Positions 19,414 to 30,400 of a stretch of 64,000 nt of DNA are shown one piece after another. How positions within the stretch are numbered: position 1 is the first letter of the stretch; the number at the start of each line of letters is the position of its first letter. This DNA comes from Ustilago trichophora. Lineage: Eukaryota; Basidiomycota; Ustilaginomycetes; Ustilaginales; Ustilaginaceae. A program made the position numbers and the translations under genes. The stretch lies in contig OOIN01000008.1 in assembly GCA_900323505.1 (NCBI GenBank), positions 372,001-436,000 on the forward strand, written 5' to 3'. A model generated the notes under the pieces. The model was not told where the DNA came from and did not search any database. It saw only the letters and a list, made by a program, of their open reading frames with translations.

Positions 19414-21140
19414 GGTGATCGGAGTGATGATGTGTCAGCAGCGTGCCGTTCTTGCTCAAGATACTGGCAAGAGCACAAGAGTCGGGATGGAGCCGATGGA
19501 AGGCCGAGCGTAGGAAATGTGGCGGTGCCGAATGATCAATCGATACGAGTCAAGAACGACATGAGGCACGCTGCTGCGCTTTGTGCTGACTGTACAATGT
19601 CGGAAAGGCCGATGCGAGGAAATCAAGAGTAAGTCGCAGGAGAAGGCAGAAAGATGTCCGAGTGGGATCGAGGAACACGATGTGGGTTTCTTCGGATTTG
19701 CAGGTCAGGTCAATCTTCGATAAAGGAAGCAACAATCACCAAGGAGGGAGGAAGGCTGAATGAGATGCGATGTGCAGGCGGGACGGTCGAGATTGAATGG
19801 TGGTATGAGGAAGAGGACGGCAGTTACGATGCAAATGTCAATTGCAAGTGTGGGATTGGTTGAAGCAACGACGAGATGGAGCAGTCAAACACACAAATAC
19901 AGTAGACAGAGAACAATTCCAAGCCCTGGCCTTTTGCGGGGTAAGCTTCAGCTGAAAGAGGAAAAGAAAAGGCTCAGCTGAACAGCGTCTCTAATTTTGG
20001 CCGACAATTTTCAGCCTTAAATTTTCTTCTTCCAACAAGCGCCTATTTTCCATTCAACGACCACAGCACACAAGAAGCAGCTTTCAAGAACAAGCTTAAG
20101 AGGCAGGGCAATCAACCAAACCAGCTCAACGAGGAGCAAAACTAGCTTGGGCAGCGTGGGCAGCGTGGGCAGCGTTGGCATTGAAAGCGATTCTTCTCCA
20201 ATTCACTCCCAATTCCCACGAGCAGATTTGCTCAAGCTCCGACTAAGAGAGCGACTTGCGTGTGTCGGATCAGCCAACCCATCTGCATACATACATTTCA
20301 TCATGCAGAAAGCACTCTTCTGAATCTCGCGTTTCTCTTGATTGACAGCCGAGCATCCGGGACAGCTTGCTCCTGATTGACTGTATCTCCGTTACACACA
20401 AGATCTTGGCCTTGCCCAGTGACCATATCTTGAGATTCTTCCTGTCGCGAGCTGTAAAGATCTTGTACCGCCCTCGCCTGTCGTAGCCACATCACCCAAC
20501 GTGAACAGCCCACCCCATAACATGGTCAGAACACTTTTGCATTGCATCTTGTTCTTGGTGGACACCGAGAGTACAGCTTTCATTTGGTCTCTACAACTTT
20601 CTGCAGTTGCCTGTCACATCGTGTGACCTTCATATGTCTTATCAAATCATGCACCGAATGGAACGCTTCCCACTGTCACTTCCCGGACGTTGTCGGACAC
20701 ACCGTGACACACCGTTCGAGCACCAAGCAAGCTGCTAGGTCAAAGGTGTTGGTTTTGAGAGTGGTGGTGTTGCCAGAGGTATCTTCTTCGCACTGCTCTT
20801 TACAGTACCCTCCCTTGATTTTGCCTTGCCGGGAATTCCGGATCTTGCCTCCTTCTTCTTCTGTCTCCACACGCCAGCTGCCTGCCAGCCGGAATCAAGG
20901 CCGATGCAGGGTCCAACAAAGTCTCATTTCACCAAAATGCATGTTTTCGACTGGCGCAGAGCCTCAAAGCGTGGTGATGGCTCACAGACACAAAACGTAA
21001 TTTCGCTCTAACATACAAAACATTTTCGCCTCCACTTCTTCCTTGCTTGTCACACCGTCATCGGACGTCTCCTTCACCTCCTTCATCTGCCTTGCAAGCC
21101 ATCCATATCTCTTTGAAGAGCAGGTGAACCACAGTCAAAG
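19414..21140. other. Long divergent intergenic region (regulator / SDR) with a 9-bp tandem repeat
   Basis: About 1.7 kb separates the divergently transcribed regulator and SDR gene. TGGGCAGCG is repeated three times in tandem at about 20,148-20,174. The last 130 bp before the SDR start are CT-rich, as in many fungal leaders. I see no supported gene here; short frames lack resemblance to families. Confidence 0.5.
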
Positions 21141-22253
21141 ATGAGCATTCGAATCATTGCTACTGGGGGCCACTCTGGGCTCGGTTTTGAGGCACTCAAG
21201 ACGCTCCTCGCCTCGCCTGCTCTCGCCTCCGGATGCAGCCTCACTCTCATGGTCAGAGATCAACATTCTGCTCCAGTCTCCCTAGCTCGTCAAAAGCTCA
21301 CACAGCAGTTCAAAGCTGCCAGAGGTATGCCATCTGCTCCTGTCTCAGGTACCGCTCCTGAACTTTCAATCGAAACTTGTAATATGGATTTGGCTTCCTT
21401 GTCATCGGTCCGAAAAGCCGCTTCGTCCATCAAGAGCCAACTCCAATCCAGTCAAAACTCAGCTTCGGGTCTTGACATCTTCCTCCTTAACGCCGCCGTA
21501 GCCAAGACAAATCGTGAGACTGTGATCGACCAAGACCGAGCCTCCGGCAAAGTCACTTATCCTTCAGATCATCTCATCGGCGAGAACAGTCGCATCGAGA
21601 CCACCGCTTGCGTGAACCACATTGCACACCTTCTCTTCATCTCTTCACTCGTACCTACGATCGCAGAAAATGCAAAGAATGGTCGAAAAACGCGCATAGT
21701 CTTCACCGGAAGCGCACTTCATCGCTCCATCCAGGACCCCGCCATGCTCGACAGCTTCTTCTCTTCCTCCTCGAATGGCAACACACAGCCTTGGACCTTG
21801 CGCGAGACGTACGCTGCCTCCAAATTCCTTCAGATGTTGGGTGTGCGCGCTCTCCGTCGCCGCATCGAGCATGCACTGAAAGCCCACTTGGTTTCCCCGG
21901 GAAGTGTTGAAGTTGTGGTAGTGCAGCCAGGTTTTGTGCCACAAACGGGTCTCAGTCGCGAATCCGGCCTCCTTACGAGGTTCGCCATGTCGTATGTGCT
22001 GCCTTGGGCGCCTTTCACCACCAGCCTCGACGATGCAGGGAAGTACATTGCCAACGCCTGTACGGTCAATTTGTCTACTTCGGATATCAAGTCAGAGGAC
22101 GATGTAGATGGCTTTCATTCTCAAGAGAATCTAGTGCGCTCGGCGCTGCTCGAGGTTCACGCAAAGAAGCAGCGTTTCGGCAAGCTTGATTCGCGCTCTG
22201 CAGACGTCAAGCTTCAGGAGCAATGGTGGCCCGCTGCATGCGACCATGTGTGA
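21141..22253 (+). CDS. Short-chain dehydrogenase/reductase (SDR) family oxidoreductase
   Basis: The 370-residue protein has the N-terminal cofactor motif TGGHSGLG (TGxxxGxG) near residues 8-15, an acidic CNMDLASL segment that contacts the adenine ring, LLNAAVA in place of the usual NNAG, and the catalytic Y224-x3-K228 (TYAASK). The layout resembles the classical SDRs related to retinol dehydrogenase, WW-domain oxidoreductase and protochlorophyllide reductase, which reduce or oxidise carbonyl/alcohol groups with NAD(P)H. The substrate is not predictable. The ATG at 21,141 directly begins the Rossmann strand, which supports the start. The gene is intronless and converges with the next gene about 95 bp away. 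Confidence 0.9.
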   Translation: MSIRIIATGGHSGLGFEALKTLLASPALASGCSLTLMVRDQHSAPVSLARQKLTQQFKAARGMPSAPVSGTAPELSIETCNMDLASLSSVRKAASSIKSQLQSSQNSASGLDIFLLNAAVAKTNRETVIDQDRASGKVTYPSDHLIGENSRIETTACVNHIAHLLFISSLVPTIAENAKNGRKTRIVFTGSALHRSIQDPAMLDSFFSSSSNGNTQPWTLRETYAASKFLQMLGVRALRRRIEHALKAHLVSPGSVEVVVVQPGFVPQTGLSRESGLLTRFAMSYVLPWAPFTTSLDDAGKYIANACTVNLSTSDIKSEDDVDGFHSQENLVRSALLEVHAKKQRFGKLDSRSADVKLQEQWWPAACDHV

Positions 22254-22347
22254 TGTAACTCAACCATATCTACACAAACATCACAACACAAACACGCGGA
22301 CATGATCACCGGAAGTGGTTTCCATTCCAGGTCGATGCTAGAGCGAT

Positions 22348-23836
22348 TCAGTCTCCTTCCTCGAGATCGTTGCCGCCCCTCGTTTGCTCCTCCCTCTCCA
22401 GCATTTGGGTTGCCAGCTCGATTCCCTCCAACTCTCCTATTGTTAATCCATCGTCATCTGCCTCCCCACCATCACCCTCTATCGTGCCGACTGCGTCGTT
22501 TGCCATCACGCTAGCACCACGCGGTGCTGGAGTTACCGAGCCCCGCATCGGGCCCGGTGTGCCTCCTGCCTCGCTCTCAGCAGGCGTCGCCCCACGAAAG
22601 AGTGGCGTGACTCCTCTGCCGACGCTCGCATTCCGACTCGATCGCTCTGCCGGCTCGAGCGAGGTGAATTTCGCCTGCACGGATCCGGAACGATTGTTGG
22701 CGATACCGGGAGTCATGGAGCGTGGAGCCACCGAGAGCTGACGGATCTCAGTGGCCTTCTTTTCGCCGAACAGCTCCGGGTGGGCTGCCAGAGTGCGCTT
22801 TGATGGCTCAACGACTAGCACGAGCAGCTTGCCGAATCTGCGCGTACGAATGGGCAATCATAGAAGGAAAGATGTCAGCAGAGCGGTCAAGGAAAAGGTC
22901 ACACAGTGTACAGAGAGCAGGACATTGGACTTACATTCGGAATCCAGCATACTTGACGTGCAGCTTGGGCTTCATCTTTTCCTCGTCTTCTTCGGTGATT
23001 TCGATAGCTGCGTTGTCATAGTCTGCTTGCTCTTGATCGTCTTGTTGCCTGGTCGAGCCTTGTGGGTCTGTGGTTGAGGCGTCCACATCGATTGCCGTTG
23101 GATCTGGTTTGACGTCTTCTTGGATGCGAACCCGTTTAGAGCGCCGACTCTGCTGGTCTGCAGCAGCTCTGGAACTACTGCGAGTGCGTCTCGTGCTCGT
23201 GCTTGCGGGAGGAGGCATCGACAGCGCATCTTCATCTTCGTCAATCCCTCCTCGGAACAATGCGTTGTCGTCTGCTCCCGAAAGGCTTGCCATGCTCGCA
23301 TTTGGCGAGGATGCCATCGCTTCTGCCTCGGGCGAGTCCTTGATCCTCATCGGCTGTTCGCTGCTCTCCCCATCCCTCACTGAGGCAACAACACTCTCCG
23401 CCCTACCTGACGATGCAGGCGTAGCCCTCGGAATGGGAGCATGCAACCTCCCTTCTCCCTCATCTTCCACCTTGACCTCCCCTAGGCTTGGATCACTTGG
23501 GAAAATAAGGCTCTTCTCCTTGAGTAGAACCGAGTGCCTGTCGTCCATCCTCCGGAAAAAGTAGGCCACTTGAAAGTCTCGATCGGAGTAGACATCCACC
23601 CTTTCTTTCTTACTCATCGCCGAGAGTTTGCCGGAAGAGTCGGACTCTTTTCGTAGCTTGGGCATGATTCGTGTGCGTAAGATGGAGAGGACCTGGGTGA
23701 GAATGGAAGGGTTGAGGTTCATCCATTCCACATGGCGATAGTCGAGGTAGAGGATGGTTTGTAGGACGACATAGGGAGAGGCGCGGAGATAGAAGACGTT
23801 GCGTTGTGTGAATTTCTTCCGTTGTATCGAGCTCAT
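22348..23836 (-). CDS. Unrecognised conserved-looking protein, two exons
   Basis: Exon 1 is 23836-22935 and exon 2 is 22837-22348. The donor GTAAGT at 22,934 and acceptor CAG before 22,837 join GFR to I-FGKLLVLVVEPS, giving 463 residues. The N terminus (KKFTQRNVFYLRASPYVVLQ, then HVEWMNLNPSILTQVLS and YSDRDFQVAYFFRRM) looks folded and conserved. A long disordered, acidic/Ser-rich linker with a basic patch (RRSKRVRIQED, nuclear-signal-like) follows. The structured LHVKYAGFR-IFGKLLVLVVEP segment spans the intron, and an acidic tail ends the protein. I do not recognise the family. A nuclear role is possible from the basic patch only. It is divergent from the S9 peptidase across about 590 bp. Confidence 0.75.
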
Positions 23837-24428
23837 GTTGAGGAGCTGGAGTCAGCGGTAGCTACTGATGGATGTGAAACAGGATGGAAGGGGAAAAGAA
23901 GGGGTGATGACGAGGAAGAGAGGACGAACAGAAGTAACTCAGCAGGGTCTATGCAAGTTATGGCTTGCAAGCACCAAAAAAGTGACAGAACCTCCACCTC
24001 AGCCCCGATTCAACCGCCGATGCGATGCTTTGAGATTGTGTCAAAGTATCGCATGGCTCAGTCGCACTCCTTGTCGGAAGGGTCGTATCCGACCACACAC
24101 CATGCTCAATCGGATTTCGCTGGTCTCTTACGATCCTGTCAACTCGGCGCGCATTGCTTGTCGAAACCATTTGCATAGCCGTCAGACTCATCTCCAACAT
24201 AAGCTTGGCAAAGACCAGAACAAAGTTACGGTTGGTGTGCAGTTTACCGCCTCGCACAAAGCCCGATTTATCCGAAATCCAGATGGTCACACTTTCGGCA
24301 CGACCCTGGCCGAGAGAAAAAAAAGAAGCAAAAGCACAGACCCTTTTCAATCCAGCCTTTCTCGTTAGTTTCCTTCCTCCTTTCCAACACCATCCCGACT
24401 CTGTTCACCACCAGCATCAAGATTCGAG

Positions 24429-27323
24429 ATGCCGTCCTCCAAACAGGCAAAGACGGTCGCACCATACGGCTTTTGGGAATCCCCCATCTCGACCGATCTC
24501 TTGCTTCAAAAAGCCACCGCCCTTTCCGAAGTTCTCGTTCCAGCCAACTCTGAAACCGGCACCGATGTCGCCTGGGTAGAGCTGCGAATGAGCGAATCCG
24601 GTCGCTATGCTCTCATGCACTCCTCCTCTCTCTCCTCGGACAATGCAACTGAGATCAGCGCCGGCAAGTATAGCGCCCGTTCCGGCGTGCACGAGTACGG
24701 CGGCGGTGCAGCTGCCAGTCTCGCCGATGGCAGTTTCATCTTTTCGGACTACAACCCCAAATCTTTCGATGTGCTGCGCGCGCAACAGGATCAAGAGCCG
24801 AAAGTGGTGACTCCAGAGAATGCTGCCATTAGGTACGCTGATTTTGGACCCCACCCCACCGAAAGCGAGCTGTGTTTGGCGATCCAGGAAGATCATGCAG
24901 AGGACACACCGTCAACGGTGGTCAACTCGATCGTGCTGCTCGATCTGAAGTCGAAGCCGGCCAGAGTTCATACGCTTCTGCAGGGGAAGAAGGCTGATCA
25001 AGAGTCTGAAGCAGATGGTCCTCAGAAAAGGGACTTTTACACTTTCCCCCGCTTCTCCCCCAACGGCAAATACGTCAGCTGGGTCAGCTGGAACCATCCC
25101 AGCATGCCCTGGTGGGACACGCAGCTCTGGGTGGCCAAGCTCGACCTTTCCAACCCTGATACGCCCAAGCTCGTCGCTCCTACCCAGATCAAAGTAGCTT
25201 CCGCCGAAGCAGGAAAGCAGCAGGTTTTGCAACAACCCGTGTGGGCAATCCCAGCCAACCCTGCAGACGATGCTGCCAAGCTCTTCTTCTCGTGCGACGC
25301 GACTGGATTCCTCAACCTCTATTCAACCACCATCTCTTCCAGCTCTTCATCCCTCGAAGTTGTTTCTCCAGAGCCCATCCTCCCCGAGCCGGTCAAGCAC
25401 GACTTCACGGCCCCGGCATGGACATGCAACAACTCGGACTACATCCCTCTGTCGCCCGATCTTCTCATCGTTTCCTACTCCCAAGGCGCCAAAGAATCGT
25501 TGGGACTGATCAACCTGCGTCGTCCCCGCCTGATCCCACTTCACACACCCTTCGTCTCCATCTCCCAACTTCGCCGTTTGACCTCAACATCCTTCGCCCT
25601 CCTCGCCACCCGCCCGGACGAACCCACCTCCCTGATCAAGATCGACCTCCGCGGCCTCGCCTCCAACAACTACACCCTCACCGAATCCAACATCACCATC
25701 ATCAAGCGATCGTCCACCCTCATCTCCGATGGTGTCATTGACAAATCCTACCTCAGCACCGCCCGCGAGATCGATTTCCCCACAACCCTCCCCAGTGGTG
25801 AAAAAGCCGTGGCACACGCAATCATCTTTGAACCCAAGAACAAAGATTTCGTCGGACCCAAAGGTACCGCCCCTCCATGCGTTTTCAACATCCATGGCGG
25901 ACCCAGTTCCAGCGCCGGTATGGGCTTCAATCTTCAGACAGCCTTCTGGACCAGTAGGGGCTTCATGGTTTGCAGTGTCAACTATGGAGGTAGTACCGGA
26001 TATGGCAGGGAGTATCTGGAGAGGTTGACGGGGCAATGGGGTGTGACGGATGTAGTTGACTGTGTAGCCGCAGCGAAATTCCTTGGATCCAAGGCTAGTC
26101 TGGATCCGCGGCCGTTTGGAGAGCTCAGCTCGGCTGAACAGGACGCTGTACGAAACTCTATCGAAGCAGAAACGACCGAATCCGATTCTGTCATCATCGA
26201 AGAAGCCTCCACATCCGGCGGAGTCAAGATCACCGTCCACAACACCACCCCATCTTGGACCCTCTTGGACCTTGTGCTAGCTCCAGCCTCGTTGGCCGCC
26301 GCATTCTTTAGCGTCAAATTCGCCACCAACGTAATGACCAATTACACCCACTGCATCCCTGCTCTCATCCGTCCTACCACCACTTTGACCCGCACTGCTG
26401 TCAAAGTTGGCATTGCTGCTCTCACCACTTTGCCTTACCTTTCGTCGAAGATCTCGAGGGTTCTTAGTGAGGGTGCGGCGATTATTCCTGGATTGGGAGT
26501 GCAATTGACAACTACGCGAGGGCTGGATTTGTTCGGGAGGAAATGGATCAAGAGGAGATCGGAGAGGCTTGTACCGGAGGACAAAATTTTGGACGTTTAC
26601 GTGGCGGAAGGATATAGGTATTGGAGTGTGGTAGATTATCTTGCGCTGGTTACTTTGACAGGTGGTGGAGCTAGGATTGAAAAGCTTTTTCCTAACCTTT
26701 TCCCGCGTTTGGTTAGCGTTCAACGAATCTATCGTGCTCTTACACCGCATCTTGCCACCAATCACTCTAACGAGACCAAATCTACATTCTTCAAAACCAA
26801 AACCAAAAGCAAAAGCAAAAGCGACCTCAACATCAAAGCGTTATCCCTTGCTGATCCTAACGCGATGTTAATCTCAGGAGGATCGGCAGGAGGCTATACT
26901 GTTCTTTCCGCACTTTGTTTCCATCCATCCATCTTCTCCGGTGGAGTATCCAAATACGGTATATCCTCTCTTGCCCTCTTAGCAGAAGAATCTCACAAAT
27001 TCGAATCTCAATATCCCTTTCAACTCATAGGTGGAACACCTCAATCCCATCCGCAGGTATATCACGATAGATCACCCCTTTTCGCAGCATCAAACATTCG
27101 TGCCCCAATCCTCCTCCTCCAAGGAAGCGAAGACAAAGTAGTCCCCAAAACTCAAGCCGACAAATTCGTCCAAGAACTCAAAAATGGAGGAGGCAAACAG
27201 AATAAAGATTGGAAATACATCGTCTACAAGGGTGAAGGTCACGGCTTCAGAAATGGTGACAATGTAAAAGATGCCCTCCAGCAAGAGTTGTCCTGGTGGA
27301 GAAGAAATTGCCTCCCCCATTAA
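24429..27323 (+). CDS. S9 (prolyl oligopeptidase/acylaminoacyl-peptidase type) serine peptidase with large insertion
   Basis: A 964-residue intronless frame. The N-terminal half resembles the beta-propeller of S9 peptidases (PRFSPNGKYVSWVSW). The C-terminal alpha/beta hydrolase has FNIHGGPSS (oxyanion region), nucleophile motif GGSAGG with Ser819, Asp902 in GSEDKVVP and His938 in GEGHGF. These enzymes cleave short peptides, often after Pro or at acylated N termini. Between KFLG (550-553) and ADPNAMLISGG (about 807) lies an insertion of about 250 residues where relatives have only some 15. It contains hydrophobic helices (LAPASLAAAFFSVKFATN) and a KSKSKS tract. There is no signal peptide, so the protein is probably cytosolic. 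The catalytic triad is intact. Confidence 0.92.
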   Translation: MPSSKQAKTVAPYGFWESPISTDLLLQKATALSEVLVPANSETGTDVAWVELRMSESGRYALMHSSSLSSDNATEISAGKYSARSGVHEYGGGAAASLADGSFIFSDYNPKSFDVLRAQQDQEPKVVTPENAAIRYADFGPHPTESELCLAIQEDHAEDTPSTVVNSIVLLDLKSKPARVHTLLQGKKADQESEADGPQKRDFYTFPRFSPNGKYVSWVSWNHPSMPWWDTQLWVAKLDLSNPDTPKLVAPTQIKVASAEAGKQQVLQQPVWAIPANPADDAAKLFFSCDATGFLNLYSTTISSSSSSLEVVSPEPILPEPVKHDFTAPAWTCNNSDYIPLSPDLLIVSYSQGAKESLGLINLRRPRLIPLHTPFVSISQLRRLTSTSFALLATRPDEPTSLIKIDLRGLASNNYTLTESNITIIKRSSTLISDGVIDKSYLSTAREIDFPTTLPSGEKAVAHAIIFEPKNKDFVGPKGTAPPCVFNIHGGPSSSAGMGFNLQTAFWTSRGFMVCSVNYGGSTGYGREYLERLTGQWGVTDVVDCVAAAKFLGSKASLDPRPFGELSSAEQDAVRNSIEAETTESDSVIIEEASTSGGVKITVHNTTPSWTLLDLVLAPASLAAAFFSVKFATNVMTNYTHCIPALIRPTTTLTRTAVKVGIAALTTLPYLSSKISRVLSEGAAIIPGLGVQLTTTRGLDLFGRKWIKRRSERLVPEDKILDVYVAEGYRYWSVVDYLALVTLTGGGARIEKLFPNLFPRLVSVQRIYRALTPHLATNHSNETKSTFFKTKTKSKSKSDLNIKALSLADPNAMLISGGSAGGYTVLSALCFHPSIFSGGVSKYGISSLALLAEESHKFESQYPFQLIGGTPQSHPQVYHDRSPLFAASNIRAPILLLQGSEDKVVPKTQADKFVQELKNGGGKQNKDWKYIVYKGEGHGFRNGDNVKDALQQELSWWRRNCLPH

Positions 27324-27479
27324 ATCCTACCTCAAAAACAGTGTAAATATAGCCCAACCCCCCAACCTACACACCCACACACAGATACAGACAGAGAGAT
27401 GTGATGAATCAAAAGTCGATTAATGTGCAATGCGTATGAAATGACAAAACTTTCGCAGAAGATGGGGTACGTGCAGGTC

Positions 27480-30400
27480 TTAGCTGAAGAGACTCGTCGA
27501 ACCTGCAGCCGCGAGTGCAGCGCTAGCGGAGCGCATTGTTGGCTGAACGACGGAAACTCGACTTGCCTTGACCCTGTTTCCCACGCCACTCGAGGCCATC
27601 ATTCCTCCCATGGGAGCAGTCGATTGTCCAGGAATCACGGGCATCAGCGGATTCGCCTGTCCTGGAACCACAACAGCGGCTACGCTTGTTCTTGTTCTTC
27701 TTCTGATGGGACCTGGACCACCGGCGCTGGGACGAGGGAAGGATTTTTTGGTCGGAGGAACAGCGTTGTGGTGGAGGAATGTCGATGCGTTGATCCCGCC
27801 TACGTTTTCGTTGGTAGGGGGAAAGGACATGGGGAATGTGCTGCTGTTGAGAAGCGCGGTGTTGGTGGTGGCTCGTAAAGGGGCTCGTAAAGGGGCAACG
27901 GGAGAGGCGTTGGAGATGTCGGCTTCGTCTGCGGATCCTCCAACCTCGCGAAGGGGGGAGAGGTTGGTGCTGGCGGATACGGCGCGCTTTGTGGTGTCGG
28001 GGAAGGCGGTTAGGCTTTTTGGCGGTGCAGGTGCTGTGGTGGTGCCGAGCGATGTGGATCGGGGAATAGGCTTGGACGCTACGGAAGATGATGCTGGCTT
28101 CGAAAGCTGGGTCGAAGGAGTGGTCCGCCCATCGGAAAGATCTTCCCACTCTGTCCCTGAGCTACTTCCTCCATTGTCTCCACTGCTTGCACCTCCTGTA
28201 CCGCCTTCGACAGTGGCGGCACCAAGTCCTTTATCGTCGATCTCACCTTCGCCTGCTTCGTCGGCCCATCGGAACTTTTTCTTCTCCTCAACGGCGGGCA
28301 GCGGCGCAGCGGCGGGGCGAGCGCTTCGGACCGAGCTGAGTCGGCGTGCTGCTGCTGCTGTGCTGGCTCGGCGCACTATGGGTGCGGATTTGCGTGCTGG
28401 GCTGCTGGCCAAAACTTGCGAGCGGGCGGAGGAGGAGGATGTGGGAGCGGCGAAGCCAGGTCGCGAGGCGGGTCCAGCATTTGTATTGCTCAGACTGGAA
28501 GGCGAGCTGGCGACTTGCATGCTCATGGAACGTGGGAGGGGTGGCGCGATGGATGCTCGGCGTGATGAGGAAGCTGTTGCACGACTGAAGCCGGATGCTG
28601 AGGATGAAGCGGATCGGGTTGATGCAGCTACGGCAGGCTGCGATGTGCTGGCGACGTTTCCTGCCTGACTGACGGCTAGTGACGTGCGTGAGCGACGGAG
28701 TGCTGAGCTGGCGACCGGCTTTGCAGGTCTCATTGCCCCCGTCATCCCCGCAGCAGCAGGTACGGGTACCACAGCGGGCAAGCTTGCACCGCACATACCT
28801 TCAAACACCTTGTCGTTCTCCCCTGCGATGCTACGCAGCTGCGAAGCCAGCAGCGCCAACGTCGAAGAAAGGTCTTCCGCATTCTCTTTGTTTGCAGGAT
28901 CCCCAGCGTTGGTAGCCCTGTACTCGAGCTCGCCAGCCACTTCGCGCAATGCAATTGTGCTCCTCGTTGCAACAGCAACCAGCTGTGTCGACTCGGCCGT
29001 GGTACGTCGCAATACATCGAGCAGGCCGGTGAATTTGGTCTTGGCTTTTTCCGCCTCGACTTCTGCCAGCATCGCGCTCCCCAAAGTCTGGATTGTTTCT
29101 GAAGCTTCTGCGTCAAACTTCTGGTTGTGCGAGGCAGCGACAATGATGCCACGCTGCATTTGGAGGCTGTTGAGCAAGCTGCGGACGCCCGCGGTGGTCG
29201 TCTCATCTTGCAAAGCTTTCTCCTCCGTCGCTACCATCTTGCAGAGAACATCGCGCTCGCCTTCCAAGTCGGAGGGAAGCACTTCGCCTCTGCTGCTGAA
29301 GCGGTTCAGATCAGCTTCGACTGTAGCTAGCCGCTTTCGTAGCTCAGCGAGCCTCGTCTCAGCAGCGGCTGTCGTGGCTTCAAAGGCAGCTTTGTCGGAT
29401 ACAAGTCGTGTGACGTTGTCGGTGCTTTCGCGCATGCGTTTCTTGGCCTCGTCCATCTCCCTGCCCATCTCTACACGTTTCCGCTTTTCCGCTGCCGATT
29501 CGAGCGAGCCCCGCTCGTCCAACTTGGCGCGCAGCCTTTCGTTCTCCTCCTTGAGCTCGTGAATAGCTTGAACGTACTGGGCTACATGGCGATCGACGTT
29601 GATCATGTTGCGGCTGACCTTGGTGCGGATGTTCTTGGCCTGATTGGCGTACTTGAGGGCGTTGTGGGTCTCTTCATAGTGAGCGCTTGATGGGCTGATG
29701 CAGACGACCATGACGGTCTTGCAGTTGCCTCCGAGCGAGAATTTGAGCAAGCGAGTGAGCTTTGAGTTACGGTAGGGAACATGCTTTCGTACGCCACCAG
29801 ACTGGCAGAGGGCATTGATGCAGTTACCCAGAGCGAGAAGCGACTTGTTGATGTTGGCGCCTTCCTTCATGCGTGCACCGTTGTTGCGAGTGGCAGAGGC
29901 ACGCTCCGAACCGGCGAGATCGATGATGTTGAGCGAGGCGGAAGTGGTCTGCTCTGTCATACTGGCTGTTCGTGGCTTTTGGGTGACGTTGATCTGGAGT
30001 ACTGCGTGGGATCGGGAACTGACCGCGTTGGCCTCGGTAGGGCTCATGGTACGTCGAAGGTTGCCTTCTTGGAGATATTCGAGCACGCTCTCTGGGCTTT
30101 CGGGAACGAGTTCGGTGATACCAACGACCGAGATACGGTTGTTGGCATCTTCGCGAAGCGCGAGACCAGCGCCTGGAGGAGTTGGCTCAGAGCTGAGCAG
30201 GTCACGAATGGTCTCGTTGTAGATCTCGAGATAGGATAAACGAATTTGGACGTCGGAGTCATCACGAGCATCCTGAATGCGGTTGTAGAGCTCCTTCATG
30301 GTCAAAAAGATGAGGCCAGGATCCTGGGGAGTTCCGCTAATTGTATGCGTCTTACCGCAACCAGTGGCACCGTATGCAAAGACACTGGCATTGTAGCCGT

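Noticed and set aside
26088..26848. The S9 insertion as an unspliced intron
   Set aside because: It stays open and in frame for ~760 bp, far above the 70-115 bp introns seen here, and no strong paired splice sites were noticed. RNA evidence would still be decisive.
27568..28668. Long open frame on + strand (366 codons) within the kinesin gene
   Set aside because: It is antisense to the Ser/Ala-rich kinesin tail, and its composition is explained by codon bias of the real gene.
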